Positions 34,479 through 46,302 of a DNA stretch of 64,000 nt are shown piece by piece (positions within the stretch are counted from its first letter, which is position 1; each line of letters starts with the position of its first letter). Position numbers and translations under genes: made by a program. The stretch is from Mytilus californianus (lineage: Eukaryota > Mollusca > Bivalvia > Mytilida > Mytilidae): NCBI RefSeq assembly GCF_021869535.1, contig NW_026262712.1, forward strand, positions 110,047,640-110,111,639. The letters are read 5' to 3'. The notes beneath the pieces were generated by a model. It worked only from the letters and a program-made list of their open reading frames with translations. It was not told the DNA's origin and searched no databases.

Positions 34479-34512
<34 letters not shown>

Positions 34513-34515
34513 TTG
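33885..34515 (+). repeat. Probable dispersed element with CCGCGAAATCGCGG palindrome
   Basis: Begins near TACTAGAAGATGCC followed by the 14-bp palindrome CCGCGAAATCGCGG (33901-33914) and ends near CTTCCTTTAGTAGTATAGAT. I recognise this start and end pairing from mussel repeats, but only one copy is present here, so the boundaries are tentative. The two short open frames inside are not credible genes. Confidence 0.35.
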
Positions 34516-37380
34516 TCAATACATATATAAGCCACGGGGTTCTTCCTATGCATTGGTTTAAATATGCAATTTCACATTTACAATTTTACAAATGTATGTA
34601 CATACATGTATATATACACTTTACCAAATTTACAAGGTTAAGCAGATACATGTCCATTCGCTGTAACTATTCATACTCGACTCTCCCGCATGTCATATAT
34701 TTATATTCACCTCATGAAAGTTTTGGACACTTTCTAAAAACCATCAAATATCATTTACCTCTAGTCCACAAAACTGCTTGTACATTAAACTAACAGTCAT
34801 TCAGACTGTCTGTTATAGTTCATCAAACAATTAACCTTCAAGTATTCAACAACGACGACCTTACCAGTTTACCTACGTAAATCTGATTACAGATTAGGAA
34901 AATTAACGAAATTAAGGTTCGATGACACAATGAATGATAGACAAGTCATGCAACTTAACCTTTTATCCTAATATATATACATTTGTCCCGGACAACGATT
35001 ATATACTATGAGGAAGTAGAAAGGATATGGTATATATCAATTCATGACACAATATCACAATATGCTTTTATTGCCGTCCTTTATCTCAAAGTCACACTGA
35101 CACTTCAACATAGGGCAAACATCTAACTCATCACAAGTTCAGATGTCACGATACATGTGTATGTAATAGTTGGATTGATTGAAACTATCATTTTACTTCT
35201 TACTAGTAGTTGTTTTTTGGGTAATTTGGTTGATTATTACATAGTAAGGTTTAGTATGTTAAATGATACCAGATAGTGTGCACACAGTTACATTCGTTTT
35301 TTCTTTATTTCATATTTGGAATATGGAGGAGAAGCTCTTTGTCTGTTGTTCATTCAACCAATTGGATAAGTGATACTTATAGCGTATTTATGTGAAGAAC
35401 TGACATCATGATCAACTGAAGTTATTGAAGAGGCCTAAATACATACGATCGCGTGAAAAACTGCAATTTAGAACTTTTGCTTACAATTATCTTCATCACT
35501 GTTTATATTTACATTTGACATATTTTTAGCTTACTATTTCACCGACGTAATTTTTTCAAATACATTGTATCAACTACAAGAATAGTATTTATTGTCCGAC
35601 CGAAGTCCATTTAGACTGCATAGAGATATTTTGTCCAGTCACACAATTAGACAAAACGATTTTAGCGGACATTCCTTTCAATCAGGCGCAACCAGCAGCA
35701 TTATAATTTCATTGTTCAAGATTGATGGCATCGCTTGTCCGTATTAATTGCTATTTCAGATGTTTCGTTTCAGAAAGCGAAGTAAGCTACAAAGACAGAT
35801 ATTTTCCGACAAGGTATTATAATTTCATTGTTCAGGATTGATGACATCGCTTTTTCGTATAAATTGCTATTCCAACTGCTGAGTGTAAGACGAAACCTAT
35901 AAACGCAAAGCACAATGATTCGTTTTTCGTTGAAGAAATCGGAACCCAGTTTCCCGGAACTATTTTATAAGCAAGCTTAAAACAATACTCTGGCATTAGG
36001 ATATTGTGAAAAGGATTATAGCGGACATTCCTTTCGATCAGGTGCGGCCACTAGCGCTAGTTCTAAAGGTATTGAGGACAGCATGATACAATCACTGGGA
36101 CTTTGGAAATCAGATTGTTTTAAACGCTACAGTAGAACATTTAAATCGGATATTAAATCCGCGATCGGTTATAACTTTGTAACATGTCCTACATCCTAGC
36201 CTTGTGTCTTTTCTTTTCACGTTGATCTCAATATTGTGGTTAAGGATTTTTATATTGACATTAATTTTCTCTAGATCAACTTTAATTTTTAACAAGACAC
36301 AAGGCTTCATCAGGCACAACATCTTCAAATTTTGGGGTTACTCAATATGCAACTTGGGCAGGCAACATAACGTTACATATTTCGTTTTGGGCTATGATAT
36401 TTTATTTTGGCCAAATATAATATCGTTCCCCAAATTTTTCTGAGTAGTTAGGGTGCCTACGTACCTTAACGAGGAATAGTCTCATCTTGATTGCTCAACA
36501 GCTCTATTTCACGTCGGTCTATGCCCACAAAGATTTACTCTTATGCGGTACCACGTGGAAAATCAAGTAAGGCTATACCGCTCGGGAACGGCTTGTTAAA
36601 GTACTCTGAGACAAGTAGACTGGTAGACGTACACACACGTGTATGCAAATACCCCTATGGTGACGCATTTCTGTCAAAGATATGTGGCTAGCTCAGGCAC
36701 AGTATTTTAGCGGCACATTATCCTTAATTATCTGAGAACACACTATCAATCTATGTACATACTGTGTGCTTTGTGTCAACTGCAGGTAGCATGTAATTTG
36801 TTTTGTTCTTGATTTACAATATGACAGAACTGAGTGAATTACATGATACTAGATAAAAAATATCCTCAAGCATTCACACAGTGTGCCGCGCACACTGCTC
36901 GGATAGTTAAGTATAATGTTGGCGTCAGTTAGTTTACATTCATCGCTAAATTTATTCAATGACGCCAAGGAAGTTTTCTGTAACATAACGTGTTGCCCTT
37001 AAGCCCAAATATTTGCATAATAGAAATAATTATTTTATCATGTTTTATATTTTTTCAGTACTTCAACAATATCAGACTGGGTATCTGAAATACTTCCTGC
37101 TGGACGTTTACAGGCTTTATATCAACAATAACTACTTTTGTAATTATGGTATAGTGTCTGTGATCGTTCTTATAAGAGTGGTCGTTAATAGCTATCAATT
37201 ATCTGCGGTCAAGGTTTATTTATATTTAGTTGTATATCTCTAATCATTGTTCACGCCAGTAATTCTCTTATCAATTGGTCGGTCAACGCATAGAGGTTTT
37301 ATTAGTTAATTGGCTTTGGTCTGCTGTGTCGGTATTTACTAGATCATACGCTTGATGTGTATTTTATTATGTTTGAAACA
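34516..37380. other. Intergenic stretch with local direct repeats
   Basis: No gene supported. ATTATAATTTCATTGTTCA and following text at 35700-35760 recur at 35815-35875, and TAGCGGACATTCCTTTC at about 35664 recurs at 36017. A slightly GC-richer 250-bp stretch at 36450-36700 is unexplained. Confidence 0.4.
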
Positions 37381-37384
37381 TGTT

Positions 37385-37905
37385 ATATAAACATAGAAAA
37401 CTAAAGACCGAGCAACCCGAAACCTACCAAAAAATGGGGGTGATCTCAGGTGCTCCAGAAGGGTTAGCAGACCCTGCTCCACATGTGGCACCCGTCGTGT
37501 TGCTCATGTTAGTAGAAACCCGGTAATAAGTCTAATTCGGTAGGTCACATTCGGGAAAAGGGGACGGGATTGTAGTTAAGACATTAGGAACATATCCGCT
37601 ATCATCTGTGAAACGGATATTCCGTAACGGTCAACCAACTCGTGATGGCGTCCGTAATATTTACGAAGGGATGATTTCAGCTTCGTCACTTGGAACTTTT
37701 GGTTTAATAGCTTCCTTGTGAGCAGCTACCCTCTATCAAGGAAATCATGATAGGAAATACAAGCCCTGGATAATCGTATCAACTTGGAGATATATACTCC
37801 GTATGCAGGCGCTGCTGGAATGTTGCTTCATAAAAATGGAAATTCACAATTGGGAAGCTGAAATCATCTCTTTTGTCATGAAGTTTAGTTTTCAACCGAC
37901 CCTAA
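37385..37905 (-). mobile_element. Penelope-like element, 3' part
   Basis: On the minus strand it encodes the end of a Penelope-like RT (near 37760-37900: PNWEFPFL-like text, then YGVYISKLI-like text) and continues through the family 3' region (GTGATCTCAGGTGCTCCAGA at 37439-37458). The same blocks occur at 40400-40880. Abuts a LINE fragment at about 37905. Confidence 0.6.
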
Positions 37906-38620
37906 TTGTAAAGTATACTGGATAATTTATCTCCATTTGTGTTATTAAGAAGGCAACACCAAAAGTTAATCATTCGTAGGTTAGCATATAAAGAAATAGG
38001 GTATCTCCCTAGTTCTCCATAAATCATAAAATATGGAGTCGAGTGTTTTAGTTTTAAAATGTGCGTACAGAATTTCAAATGCACTCGCTCAAGTATATGA
38101 ACTTTTTCTTATCCCCAAATTTCAGTCCCGTATCGAAGAATGGGGACAAAGGCTTAAATCGAACATTTCTAGTTGCCATTCATTCGATAAATGATTTAAT
38201 CTGCTCTTCTTAATAAAACTGTACATATCTTACGTAGCTTGGTCTCGTAAATATTTCCTTGTTTTGAAAAAAGATGCATTTCTAGAGAAAATAACACCAA
38301 GATATTTATAATTTTTAACTATCTCTATCTCTTCATTTTCAATATAAAACTTCAAATTATTTGATATTCTTCCCCTCGAAAAATCCATCACTTTGGTTTT
38401 GCTAACATTGATTTTTAATTTTCAATTATAACAATACTGTAAAAAACTATTCAAAAGTAACTGTAAATCTGACCATGATTGGGCAAGAAAAATAGTATCA
38501 TCGGCATATAATAAAACAAACAGTTTAAGGTATGTATTCAGCTTATTTTCAATATCCAATGTTAAAGATTGTACACCTTTAATGTTAACATTTTCTAAAT
38601 ACTGTTACAAATCATCGAGT
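37905..38620 (-). mobile_element. LINE (non-LTR) reverse transcriptase 3' half
   Basis: Read on the minus strand: LYADDTIFLAQSW (the YADD catalytic block, near 38490-38530), LKINVSKTKVM, KNYKYLGVIFSRNASF, then 38084-37902 with HILKLKHSTPYFMIYGELGR and LLNNTNGDKLSSILYN, typical of the region after a LINE RT. Several stops and frameshifts; the 5' half and endonuclease are missing. Dead 5'-truncated copy. Confidence 0.8.
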
Positions 38621-38960
38621 CTTATATAGACGAAACACTGATCTGACGTACAAAAGTATAAGCCGTGTGTCTTTGATGAGTTTTTACTACCATTGGATCG
38701 ATAACAATGCTGGTAGGGATTATCCCCGAGGTTATCACCAGCCATGTAGTCAGCATTTTGTGTGGACATGAAACATCATTGATATGTTAATATACTGTAA
38801 ATTAATGTTTATAAAATGCTGATCTATTCTAAACACAAGGGTTTTTCTACCCCAGGTATAAATTGCCTCACCCGTATTTGGCACGACTTTCCGGAATTTT
38901 CGGTTTTTAAACCTCTACACTTTCATATTTGATTTGGCCTTCCACATGTTTTAATTCGAG
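38620..38960 (+). repeat. Dispersed repeat copy (CCCGAGG...ATCACCAGCC family)
   Basis: GAGTCTTATATAGACGAAAC, ATCCCCGAGGTTATCACCAG, GTAGTCAGCATTTTGTGT and TTTTTCTACCCCAGGTAT match 25096-25210 and 28680-28980. Confidence 0.55.
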
Positions 38961-39283
38961 CAAATATTTTACAGCATCATAGATAAGAAACTTATTTTTC
39001 TTTTAATGTAGTTATCTACCTCGTTGGTGTATATCGTACATCTCCCCTTATTTGTATTTGATGTATCTCTAAACATAAAGAAGTCGGTAAAGCTGACAAA
39101 GAACATTAATAATTACCGGATCTACCTACTTTTTAAACAGTTGAAGATCGGCTTGTTTTAGAGATGATTAGAATAAACTACTTTTAGCACAACTTTAAAA
39201 TATCGATTAAATAAGAGATGTATATGCTGACCCCTTAATTTGCTTTCCTCTGCATCCTTTTGACCACACATTATCCTATGCTA

Positions 39284-39285
39284 TT

Positions 39286-39310
<25 letters not shown>
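39284..39310. repeat. (TA)n microsatellite
   Basis: About 13 TA dinucleotides. Confidence 0.85.
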
Positions 39311-39317
<7 letters not shown>

Positions 39318-39529
39318 AAATATAAGTGCATATACATAGCAACACATAACATACGAATCTATTTGAGTGTGGATTAATCAGTACAAAGATTAACTCAATT
39401 ACACAAATGAAATTATAAATTGCATAACAATGTAATTTTAACACACTATTGAGTATGTAAATATTAGAATGTTTAAAATATTTACAACGCGATAAAAAAT
39501 ATATTTATGGTTTACTTTTATAAATTTTG

Positions 39530-39578
39530 ACATGGATGGAGAGTTGTCTCATTGGCACTCATACCACATCTTATATAT
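39530..39578 (+). mobile_element. 3' end of SINE-like repeat (CATACCACATCTT)
   Basis: GGAGAGTTGTCTCATTGGCA then CATACCACATCTT, running straight into the microsatellite at 39590. Confidence 0.6.
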
Positions 39579-39589
39579 ATAGAGAGACA

Positions 39590-39654
<65 letters not shown>
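39590..39654. repeat. Compound (GT)n(GA)n microsatellite
   Basis: About eight GT units followed by more than 20 GA units. The Ser/Leu frame on the minus strand is a by-product. Confidence 0.9.
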
Positions 39655-39658
<4 letters not shown>

Positions 39659-40018
39659 CTACAGTTATACTTTTGAGATGAGTATATGACCGTGAGACCG
39701 TGAGATTTCTTGTATAGTGATAAGTCGTTTCCTTGTTTAATACCAACAAGTAGTAGGCAACGAAACGAACATTGGTTTTATCAGTTATAGTTGGAGGAGG
39801 GAATAAGGCGGCTGTGCAATACTAGGCGGCTTTGAGGAACAGATATAGGTTTAGGTATAGGTATATTTCAAAATAAATTCAGAAAAAAAACCTATTCTGT
39901 TTATATACATATATACACGTCTAAATATGTGACAACTTCATGATCACGATATACTTTCTCTTTTTGATAACCAGAAGTTATAGAGGGCTAACAACACCAT
40001 TTTTATATATTAATTCGT

Positions 40019-40152
40019 CTACAATTTAGCTCAACATTCTTAAATCTGCAAATTTTGGTTATCACTTGTTTGTTCTTCCCTCGGCGGGATTCGAACACCT
40101 ACTACTGTCACATATTGGCTACACCACTAGACCTCCCGCCCGACTAGGCTGT
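40019..40152 (-). mobile_element. tRNA-derived SINE, inverted copy
   Basis: On the minus strand: GGGCGGGAGGTCTAGTGGTG head, GTTCGAATCCCGCCGAGGGA (B box) and body AATTTGCAGATTTAAGAATG, matching 21553-21725. Confidence 0.7.
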
Positions 40153-40308
40153 ATAATATATCATTCGTAAGTCGAGTGTATATAAAAATAGTCTTTACCA
40201 GAAAGATTGTTCAAACCTAACATAACCCCTTCTTTCAAGTTAAGTTTATTTCAATTATCACATATACCTATTCCACACCTATGTTCACAAAAGTATTGAA
40301 TAACAAAA

Positions 40309-41127
40309 GAGGGCAAAAGATACCAAAGGGACATTCAAACTCATAAGTCGAAAATAAACTGACAACTTTATGGCAAAAAAGGAAAAAACCAAAAGACAAA
40401 CAACAGAATACAAAACTGATTTCATGTGCTCCAGAAAGGTAAGCAGATCCTGCTTCACATGTAGTAACCGTCGTGTTGCTCAATTAAGTACATACCCGGT
40501 GATAATTCTAATTTGGTAGGTCACATTCGGGAAAAAGAGGACGGGATTGTGGTTACCACAATTGGATCATATCCGACTTCATCTATGAAACAGATATTCC
40601 ATAATGGTTCATCAACTTGTAATGGTGTCCGTAAAACTTTCGAAGAGATCATTTCAACTTCATCTCTTGGAATTCTTGGTGTAATAGCTTCCTTGTGAGC
40701 AGCAACCTTCTATTAAGGAAATGCAAGCCCTGGAATATCGTATCAACTGGGAGATATATACTCCATATGCAGGCGCCGCTTGAATGTTGCTACATATAAA
40801 TAGAAAGTTCACAATTGGGAAGCTGAGATCATCTCCTTTGTCGTTAAGTTTTGTTCTTAACCGACCTTCATTGTCAATTTCTAGATGTAAGTCAAGATAT
40901 GAGGCAGATTTAACTGTATCTGTTGTATCCTTTTTTTCATGTTCGATGAGATAGATTTGTTCAATAAAGTCACTTAACTTTGAATTATTTAGTGAGAGGA
41001 CATCATCTATAGAGCGGACAGTGAAGATAAAGAATGAGGCTAGCTTCTTTTCATTCTTCCTGAGAAGCTCTTAAATCAAGTCAGCCTCATATGAATAAAG
41101 GAACAAGTCGGCAAGAAGAGGAACACA
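40309..41127 (-). mobile_element. Penelope-like element, RT C-terminal half and 3' region
   Basis: Minus-strand translation gives LLADLFLYSYEADLI near the high-coordinate end, then SIDDVLSLNNSKLSDFI, a SASYLDLHLEIDNEGRL block near 40890, FPIVNFPFICSN and AAPAYGVYISQLIRYSRAC near 40730-40800. These are consecutive Penelope-like RT blocks; YIDD is changed to SIDD. Cut at 41127, where a second fragment begins. Confidence 0.8.
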
Positions 41128-41390
41128 CAAGGAAATCATGATAGGAAGTGTAAGCCCTGGAATATCGTATCACTGGAGAGATGTGTTCTCAATACGCAGG
41201 CCTTGCTGGAATGTTGCTACATAAAAATTGGAAGTTCACAATCGGGAATCTGAAATTAGCTCTTTTGTCGTAAAGGTTTGGTCTCAAACGACCCTCGTGT
41301 AAATTTCTATATGTAAGTCAAGCTTTGAAGCAGACTTAACTGTATCAGTTGTATCCTTTATTTTAAGTTCGATAGCATTGATGCGTTGAC
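41128..41390 (-). mobile_element. Second Penelope-like RT fragment
   Basis: Starts AAGGAAATCATGATAGGAAG, repeating text seen near 37738, and covers the same RT part as 40715-40930 (ATATCGTATCA...TGCTGGAATGTTGCTAC...AAGTTCACAAT). A separate truncated copy joined end to end with the previous one. Confidence 0.7.
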
Positions 41391-42047
41391 ATTTATCACC
41401 AGTAATGAGTTAAAACATTCAAATACTAAGTGTCACAGGCCATTCGATAAATAGGTTTGTTTGTGACCGATGTTCAGACTACATTTTGAGACCCTAGTCA
41501 ACTCTTCACCTATTTTACTAGGTTCAAACCCAAACCTTTTCAATTTGATTTTCATAATAATAATAATTAATAATATAATTATAAGTCTCGTGTTCGTTGC
41601 CTCGATATGGTATGTTTATGTTGCTGGGATTTAAACACTAGAACAAATATATTAATGTTATGAGGGTCATTTGCTTTTCGTCTGCAATGCTGTTAATTAT
41701 ACTTGTTTTATAGTAGCCATTAGAATAGACGCAGTACTTGGGCAGCCCAAGTGCCCAGAAGATGATCTGTTTATCATGCCTTATCCTGCTTTTTGCTTTT
41801 TCAGAGACACTTGAACTGGTTTTTTATAGAATCATTTTCAAAACTCATATCTAAATGTGCACTCTTAAATGACTATTAATTTGAATTATTGATATCAAAC
41901 TCACATTTTAATATTTGGCTTTTTTCAGGTTTGGTGACGATTTTACGAACATTGTTAGTTTGTATTGTCGAACTCGTAATTTTGTTCTTATTTGCGAAAG
42001 TACGTGTTCTTTTAAACATCCCATTAAATAATTAGCTTGAGAAAATA

Positions 42048-42390
42048 TTTAGCTCGTGTTCTAGATTGGACATGATCTTCCAAAAGATCACTGTTATCAG
42101 ACCTTTGTAGTTCTATATGGACAACGGTCTTATTCAATAAAGATCAAGGTTACGACTTTGACCACTATAATTCTAAAATTAATGCGAAGTATATGTAGTT
42201 CGCCAGTATATCGAATTTGTGTGAAATTTTAAACACATAAGGAACTTGTTGAATTGCATCTGATTGTCTAAAATGTGAAATTTGTACCATTTATAATTTC
42301 CAGAGTTCCTAACATTTGAATTGAAACGGATCTACAATGTATACATAAATGCAAAGAAAGTATCGGAAAAGCATCGATAAAATACTTTAT
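42048..42390 (+). repeat. Low-copy repeat, partner of 59235-59527
   Basis: ACAACGGTCTTATTC, TTACGACTTT, GCGAAGTATATGTAGTT and AAAGCATCGATAAAATACTTT occur in the same order and orientation about 17 kb downstream. Not recognised as a known family. Confidence 0.65.
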
Positions 42391-43488
42391 ATTGTAAAAC
42401 AAGTCCTGATCAGATGACAGTTCCTTCTTTTTTTAACTTGGTAAATAGAAATAATCAAATGCATGGATAGACACACGTGAACTAAGGAGAGTACTCAGTA
42501 AAGTGGAACAAACTATACTGCCAAAATGTTTCAAATATGCAATCCGAGAAACGGTAAAATATTCAAAAACGTTTTCTAAACTGTTTTAATTGTAAACACA
42601 TCCCCGCTCATGTAGCTCTAACTGACCAGAAACTTTACACTTCCGTAACATGTATTAGTTGTTGTCTTCTCATATCTGAGTGTCGTCAGCCACGAATATA
42701 TGAGACGACTACATCTGATTTACATGTAAGTAATAAATAATTTTTTCTTTCTTTTCTCTTGTTCTAAAATATCAATTAGTTTTGATAAAACGGGAATAGT
42801 GTTATGATCTCAAATTTTCCAGTTGCATTTACACTTTCAGAAGTTATGGATTTAGAGTGAAATCTGATAGCGTCTATATTTTTTCTATCATCAAATTGAT
42901 ACCTTATCACTGCCTATGTATGGTAATATGAATCGCTGTTTTGTCTTTTTCTAGTTTAATTGCCAAAACCTGAACTTTTTGATGATAAATGATAACACTT
43001 TTAGGGAAATATGAGTTATTTCCCCGCTTTTGATGTTGTGTATGTTGATCGATCATTTGTTTGGTGTGTACTATTTTATGAACTGTTATTCGTCTTTCTG
43101 TTTTTTCTCATCTTTAGGAAATCTTTTATCTATCCTTGTTTCTGATTATTTTCTATTACACCTTTGATTGCATTTAAAACAATCTAGAGGAAGTTTGAAC
43201 CTTTTATTACACCAATTAACTTTGAATTTAAAAAAAAATTGTTTAAATACATCATGGTAAATTTTCAAGATCTGAATACTGGTGGAAATGTGAACTCGAT
43301 AAATTGTTCAGTGTGTTTAAAACCACGACATGACACAATCTAAGTTATTGCATCCTCGTTAGTCATTATTGATAGACATGGCTACGAATCCGAATAACAG
43401 CTTTATCTTAGTACTAGTAACTAATAACTAACAAAGATTTGTTTTCCATTTGAACTGTCTATAGTGAAAAGAATGATTTATAAAAGCA
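42391..43488. other. Intergenic stretch, nothing recognised
   Basis: AT-rich; no open frame, RNA gene or repeat family that I can support. Confidence 0.4.
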
Positions 43489-44112
43489 TACAGTTAAAAT
43501 TGAGAATGGAAATGGGGAATGTGTCAAAGAGACAACAACCCGACCATAGAACAGACAACAGCAGAAGGTCACCAACAGGTCTTCAATGCAGCGAGAAATT
43601 CCCGCACCCGGAGGCGTCCTTCAGCTGGCCCCTAAACAAATATATATACTAGTTCAGTGATAATGAACGCCATACTAAACTCCAAATTGTACACAAGAAA
43701 CTAAAATTAAAAATAATACAAGACTGACAAAGGCTAGAGGCTCCTGACTTGGGACAGGCGCAAAAATGCGGCGGGGTTAAACATGTTTATGAGATCTCAA
43801 CCCTCCCCCTATACCTCTAGCCAATGTAGAAAAGTAAACGCATAACAATACGCACATTAAAATTCAGTTCAAGAGAAGTCCGAGTCTGATGTCAGAAGAT
43901 GTAACAAAAGAAAATAAACAAAATGACAATAATACATAAATAACAAAAGAGTACTAGCAGTTAACTGACATGCCAGCTCCAGACTTCAATTAAACTGATT
44001 GAAAGATTATGTCTTCATCATATGAATATCAGGCACAATCCTTCCCGTTAGGGGTTTAGTATCATACCATCATAACATATATGAGAACATAACCCGTGTC
44101 ATGCCAACAACT
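43489..44112 (-). mobile_element. Dispersed repeat, probably 3' end of a retroelement
   Basis: Starts GGAAATGGGGAATGTGTCAA, contains AGGCTCCTGACTTGGGACAG and TGCGGCGGGGTTAAACATG, and ends AACCCGTGTCATGCCAACAA. I recall this block as abundant in mussels, next to Penelope-like RT genes, but no RT sequence is attached here. The AGGCTCCTGACTT...GCGGGG module is shared with 46861, 50660 and 52780. Confidence 0.5.
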
Positions 44113-45600
44113 GGTTGTTCATTTGAAAAGTTGTTGCAATGACCTATTTTCACATTATTTCAAATAATGTTTTATCTGTGAAAGTTATAAATAGACTTCT
44201 TCAGACAAATAAGTTTTTCCATGTGGACTGTTTTGCTCATTTTTGAGTACTTGCGATTTTCTCAATTTTAGTTTGTTACTTTGATTGGTCGCAGTATTTG
44301 AACACCGATAAACTACTGTCGTCTTTAATCTTTATTCCAATAATAATACCATTTTAATATTATAATATATTATTGTTCCAGTTCAACAAGACAACTTAAG
44401 CCAACTTGACAATGAACGAATATTACTATATTGATCGTTTACTTCCGAAAATAAAAAGTCCAATAAAATGACAAATGTCATGCAAAGTTCAAAGACGAGT
44501 GAAAATTTTCTTCTGTGATTTTAATTATTTGTATCTTGATGCATCTTAAAACAATTAGAGGAAATATGAAAAGGAAGGTATACCGAGTGACAAGGAACTA
44601 CTACGACGGGAAAGAAGAAAATAAAATACAAATTAAAATGACATTAATTACTTTACCAATAGAACCGATCATTATAAGTTGTATAACCAGTGCGGCGTTC
44701 AGTGAATTGCTGTTATCATGTTTACATTACTGTCCCAAGTCGTCATTATTTTTATAATATTTTTTTTATTTTCTACATTGCCACACAACTAAGTAATCTA
44801 TCTTGATAAATAAAACAAACAATTTCGGTATATATGCCACGTATATGAGACGAGAACATGTTAATGTCATATGATATGAACTCACTTGCTTTGTATTAGA
44901 CAAACAAGATAACGTTCTAGTTCACAGTGTAACTGTCAAAAGGATGACATGTCAACCTATACAAAATAAATTGTTCTCACTCGGAATCGACACGATAAGC
45001 AAAACGGATTAGCAGCAAATATTAGTTTTTAAGTCTTTAGTTTTACCAGGCCGCTGACCGAACCAATGACTTCCTGCACTCGAGTCGCGCTTGCTATAAC
45101 GAGAACACCGAGGCAGTTACAGGGGAAATAAGGTATTGATATTAAGGAATTAAATGTATTGTCGGGCTGCCAATATTGCGGAAGAATTCCGGGTTTAAAT
45201 GCTCAGATAAAGTAAAAACCAATTTTCAAAAATTTCCTTATGAATTGCATTATACTATTTTCAGCACAAATGATGTGAACAAAAGACACATATTAAGTTA
45301 ATTATTCAACCCTTCTAAGTCATGTCTGCTTCCTTTACATTTTGTTTTGTAAATAATGTTCTAATTGAATAATAACTATTAAAGTTAACATCACATGACA
45401 GATATTCTATTTAAATTGGACCACAATGAAAAATGAAATTTGGGAATGTTATGAAAACACGGAAGGTACGTGGTTATATAAATGCAGAATCATTTATTTG
45501 TCACACTAAACAAAGCAGTATATGAAAGTTTTATTCATACAGGAATTAAAGTAAGTGACAGTTTCATCGAATATTTTGTATTTATTTTATGCATAGCATT
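44113..45600. other. Intergenic stretch, nothing recognised
   Basis: AT-rich. An 80-codon plus frame at 44515-44757 has no recognisable motif or coding context. Confidence 0.4.
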
Positions 45601-45604
45601 TCAT

Positions 45605-45660
45605 TTTACCCGGTGGTCTAAGTAGTCGAACGACTGTGTCACTAGCCTGTCAAAACTTAC
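45605..45660 (+). mobile_element. SINE head fragment
   Basis: CCGGTGGTCTAAGTAGTCGA...CACTAGCCTGTCAA matches the tRNA-like head of the SINE at 8130-8370. It ends before the B box. Confidence 0.55.
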
Positions 45661-45964
45661 AGAGAAGATATTTGAACATCAAACTATTTGTACACTTTGA
45701 TATTTTTGTTTTAATAATAGTAAATTACGATGGTGAAATTCCTTCTAAAGACATCAAAATGTAAGAAATTGTACATGTTATGGAAACTAATTCTTGAAAA
45801 TCAATTTTCGTTCAAGCCTAGTTCGGAGGCTACTTTGGAATAAGTAAAAAAAAAACAACAATAAAACCATACAAACCAACACTTATTTAGTTGACAGGTC
45901 AATCAGTATTAAATATTTTAACAATTTTCCAAATTTAAATTAACAAAAATATGCATATTGAAGT

Positions 45965-46040
45965 ATAAACTCATCAAAGTTACCACGCTTATAATTTTGT
46001 ATGTTAGGCGTGTGTTTCGTCTACACAAGACTCATCATCG
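45965..46040 (-). repeat. Inverted fragment of the GATGAGTCTT...TAGACGAAAC repeat
   Basis: ACTCATCAAAGTTACCACGC, ATAATTTTGTATGTTAGGCG, TGTTTCGTCTACACAAGACT and CATCATCGG are the reverse complement of 12750-12825. Confidence 0.6.
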
Positions 46041-46302
46041 GCTAGAATAAAGCCAAATCAATGACAAAGTTAAAGATCATTAAAACCTTAAGTAATTCTA
46101 AAACATTATGCTTAGTCTGGCTAAGGCCATATATCCATGGTGGTAGACAAACCTTAGTATTTCGAATGATTTTAAAGTTATCTAAATAGTAAACATACAC
46201 CCGAAAAGATGTTTATTTTTGTTGGTGTTCTATGGTATATTAAGGTAGTTCGGTGGTGTTCGGTGATGTTATGTGATAAAAACGCACCTGTTTATTATTA
46301 TA

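Noticed and set aside
34308-34502. 64-codon plus-strand frame near the CCGCGAAATCGCGG element
   Set aside because: Lies inside sequence I recognise as repetitive and has no domain, splice site or neighbouring exon.
36450-36700. GC-richer stretch with a 66-codon frame that might be an exon
   Set aside because: No recognisable domain and no convincing acceptor and donor in phase; left as unexplained intergenic sequence.
39549-39749. 66-codon minus-strand frame rich in Ser and Leu
   Set aside because: Explained entirely by the GT/GA microsatellite and a SINE tail.
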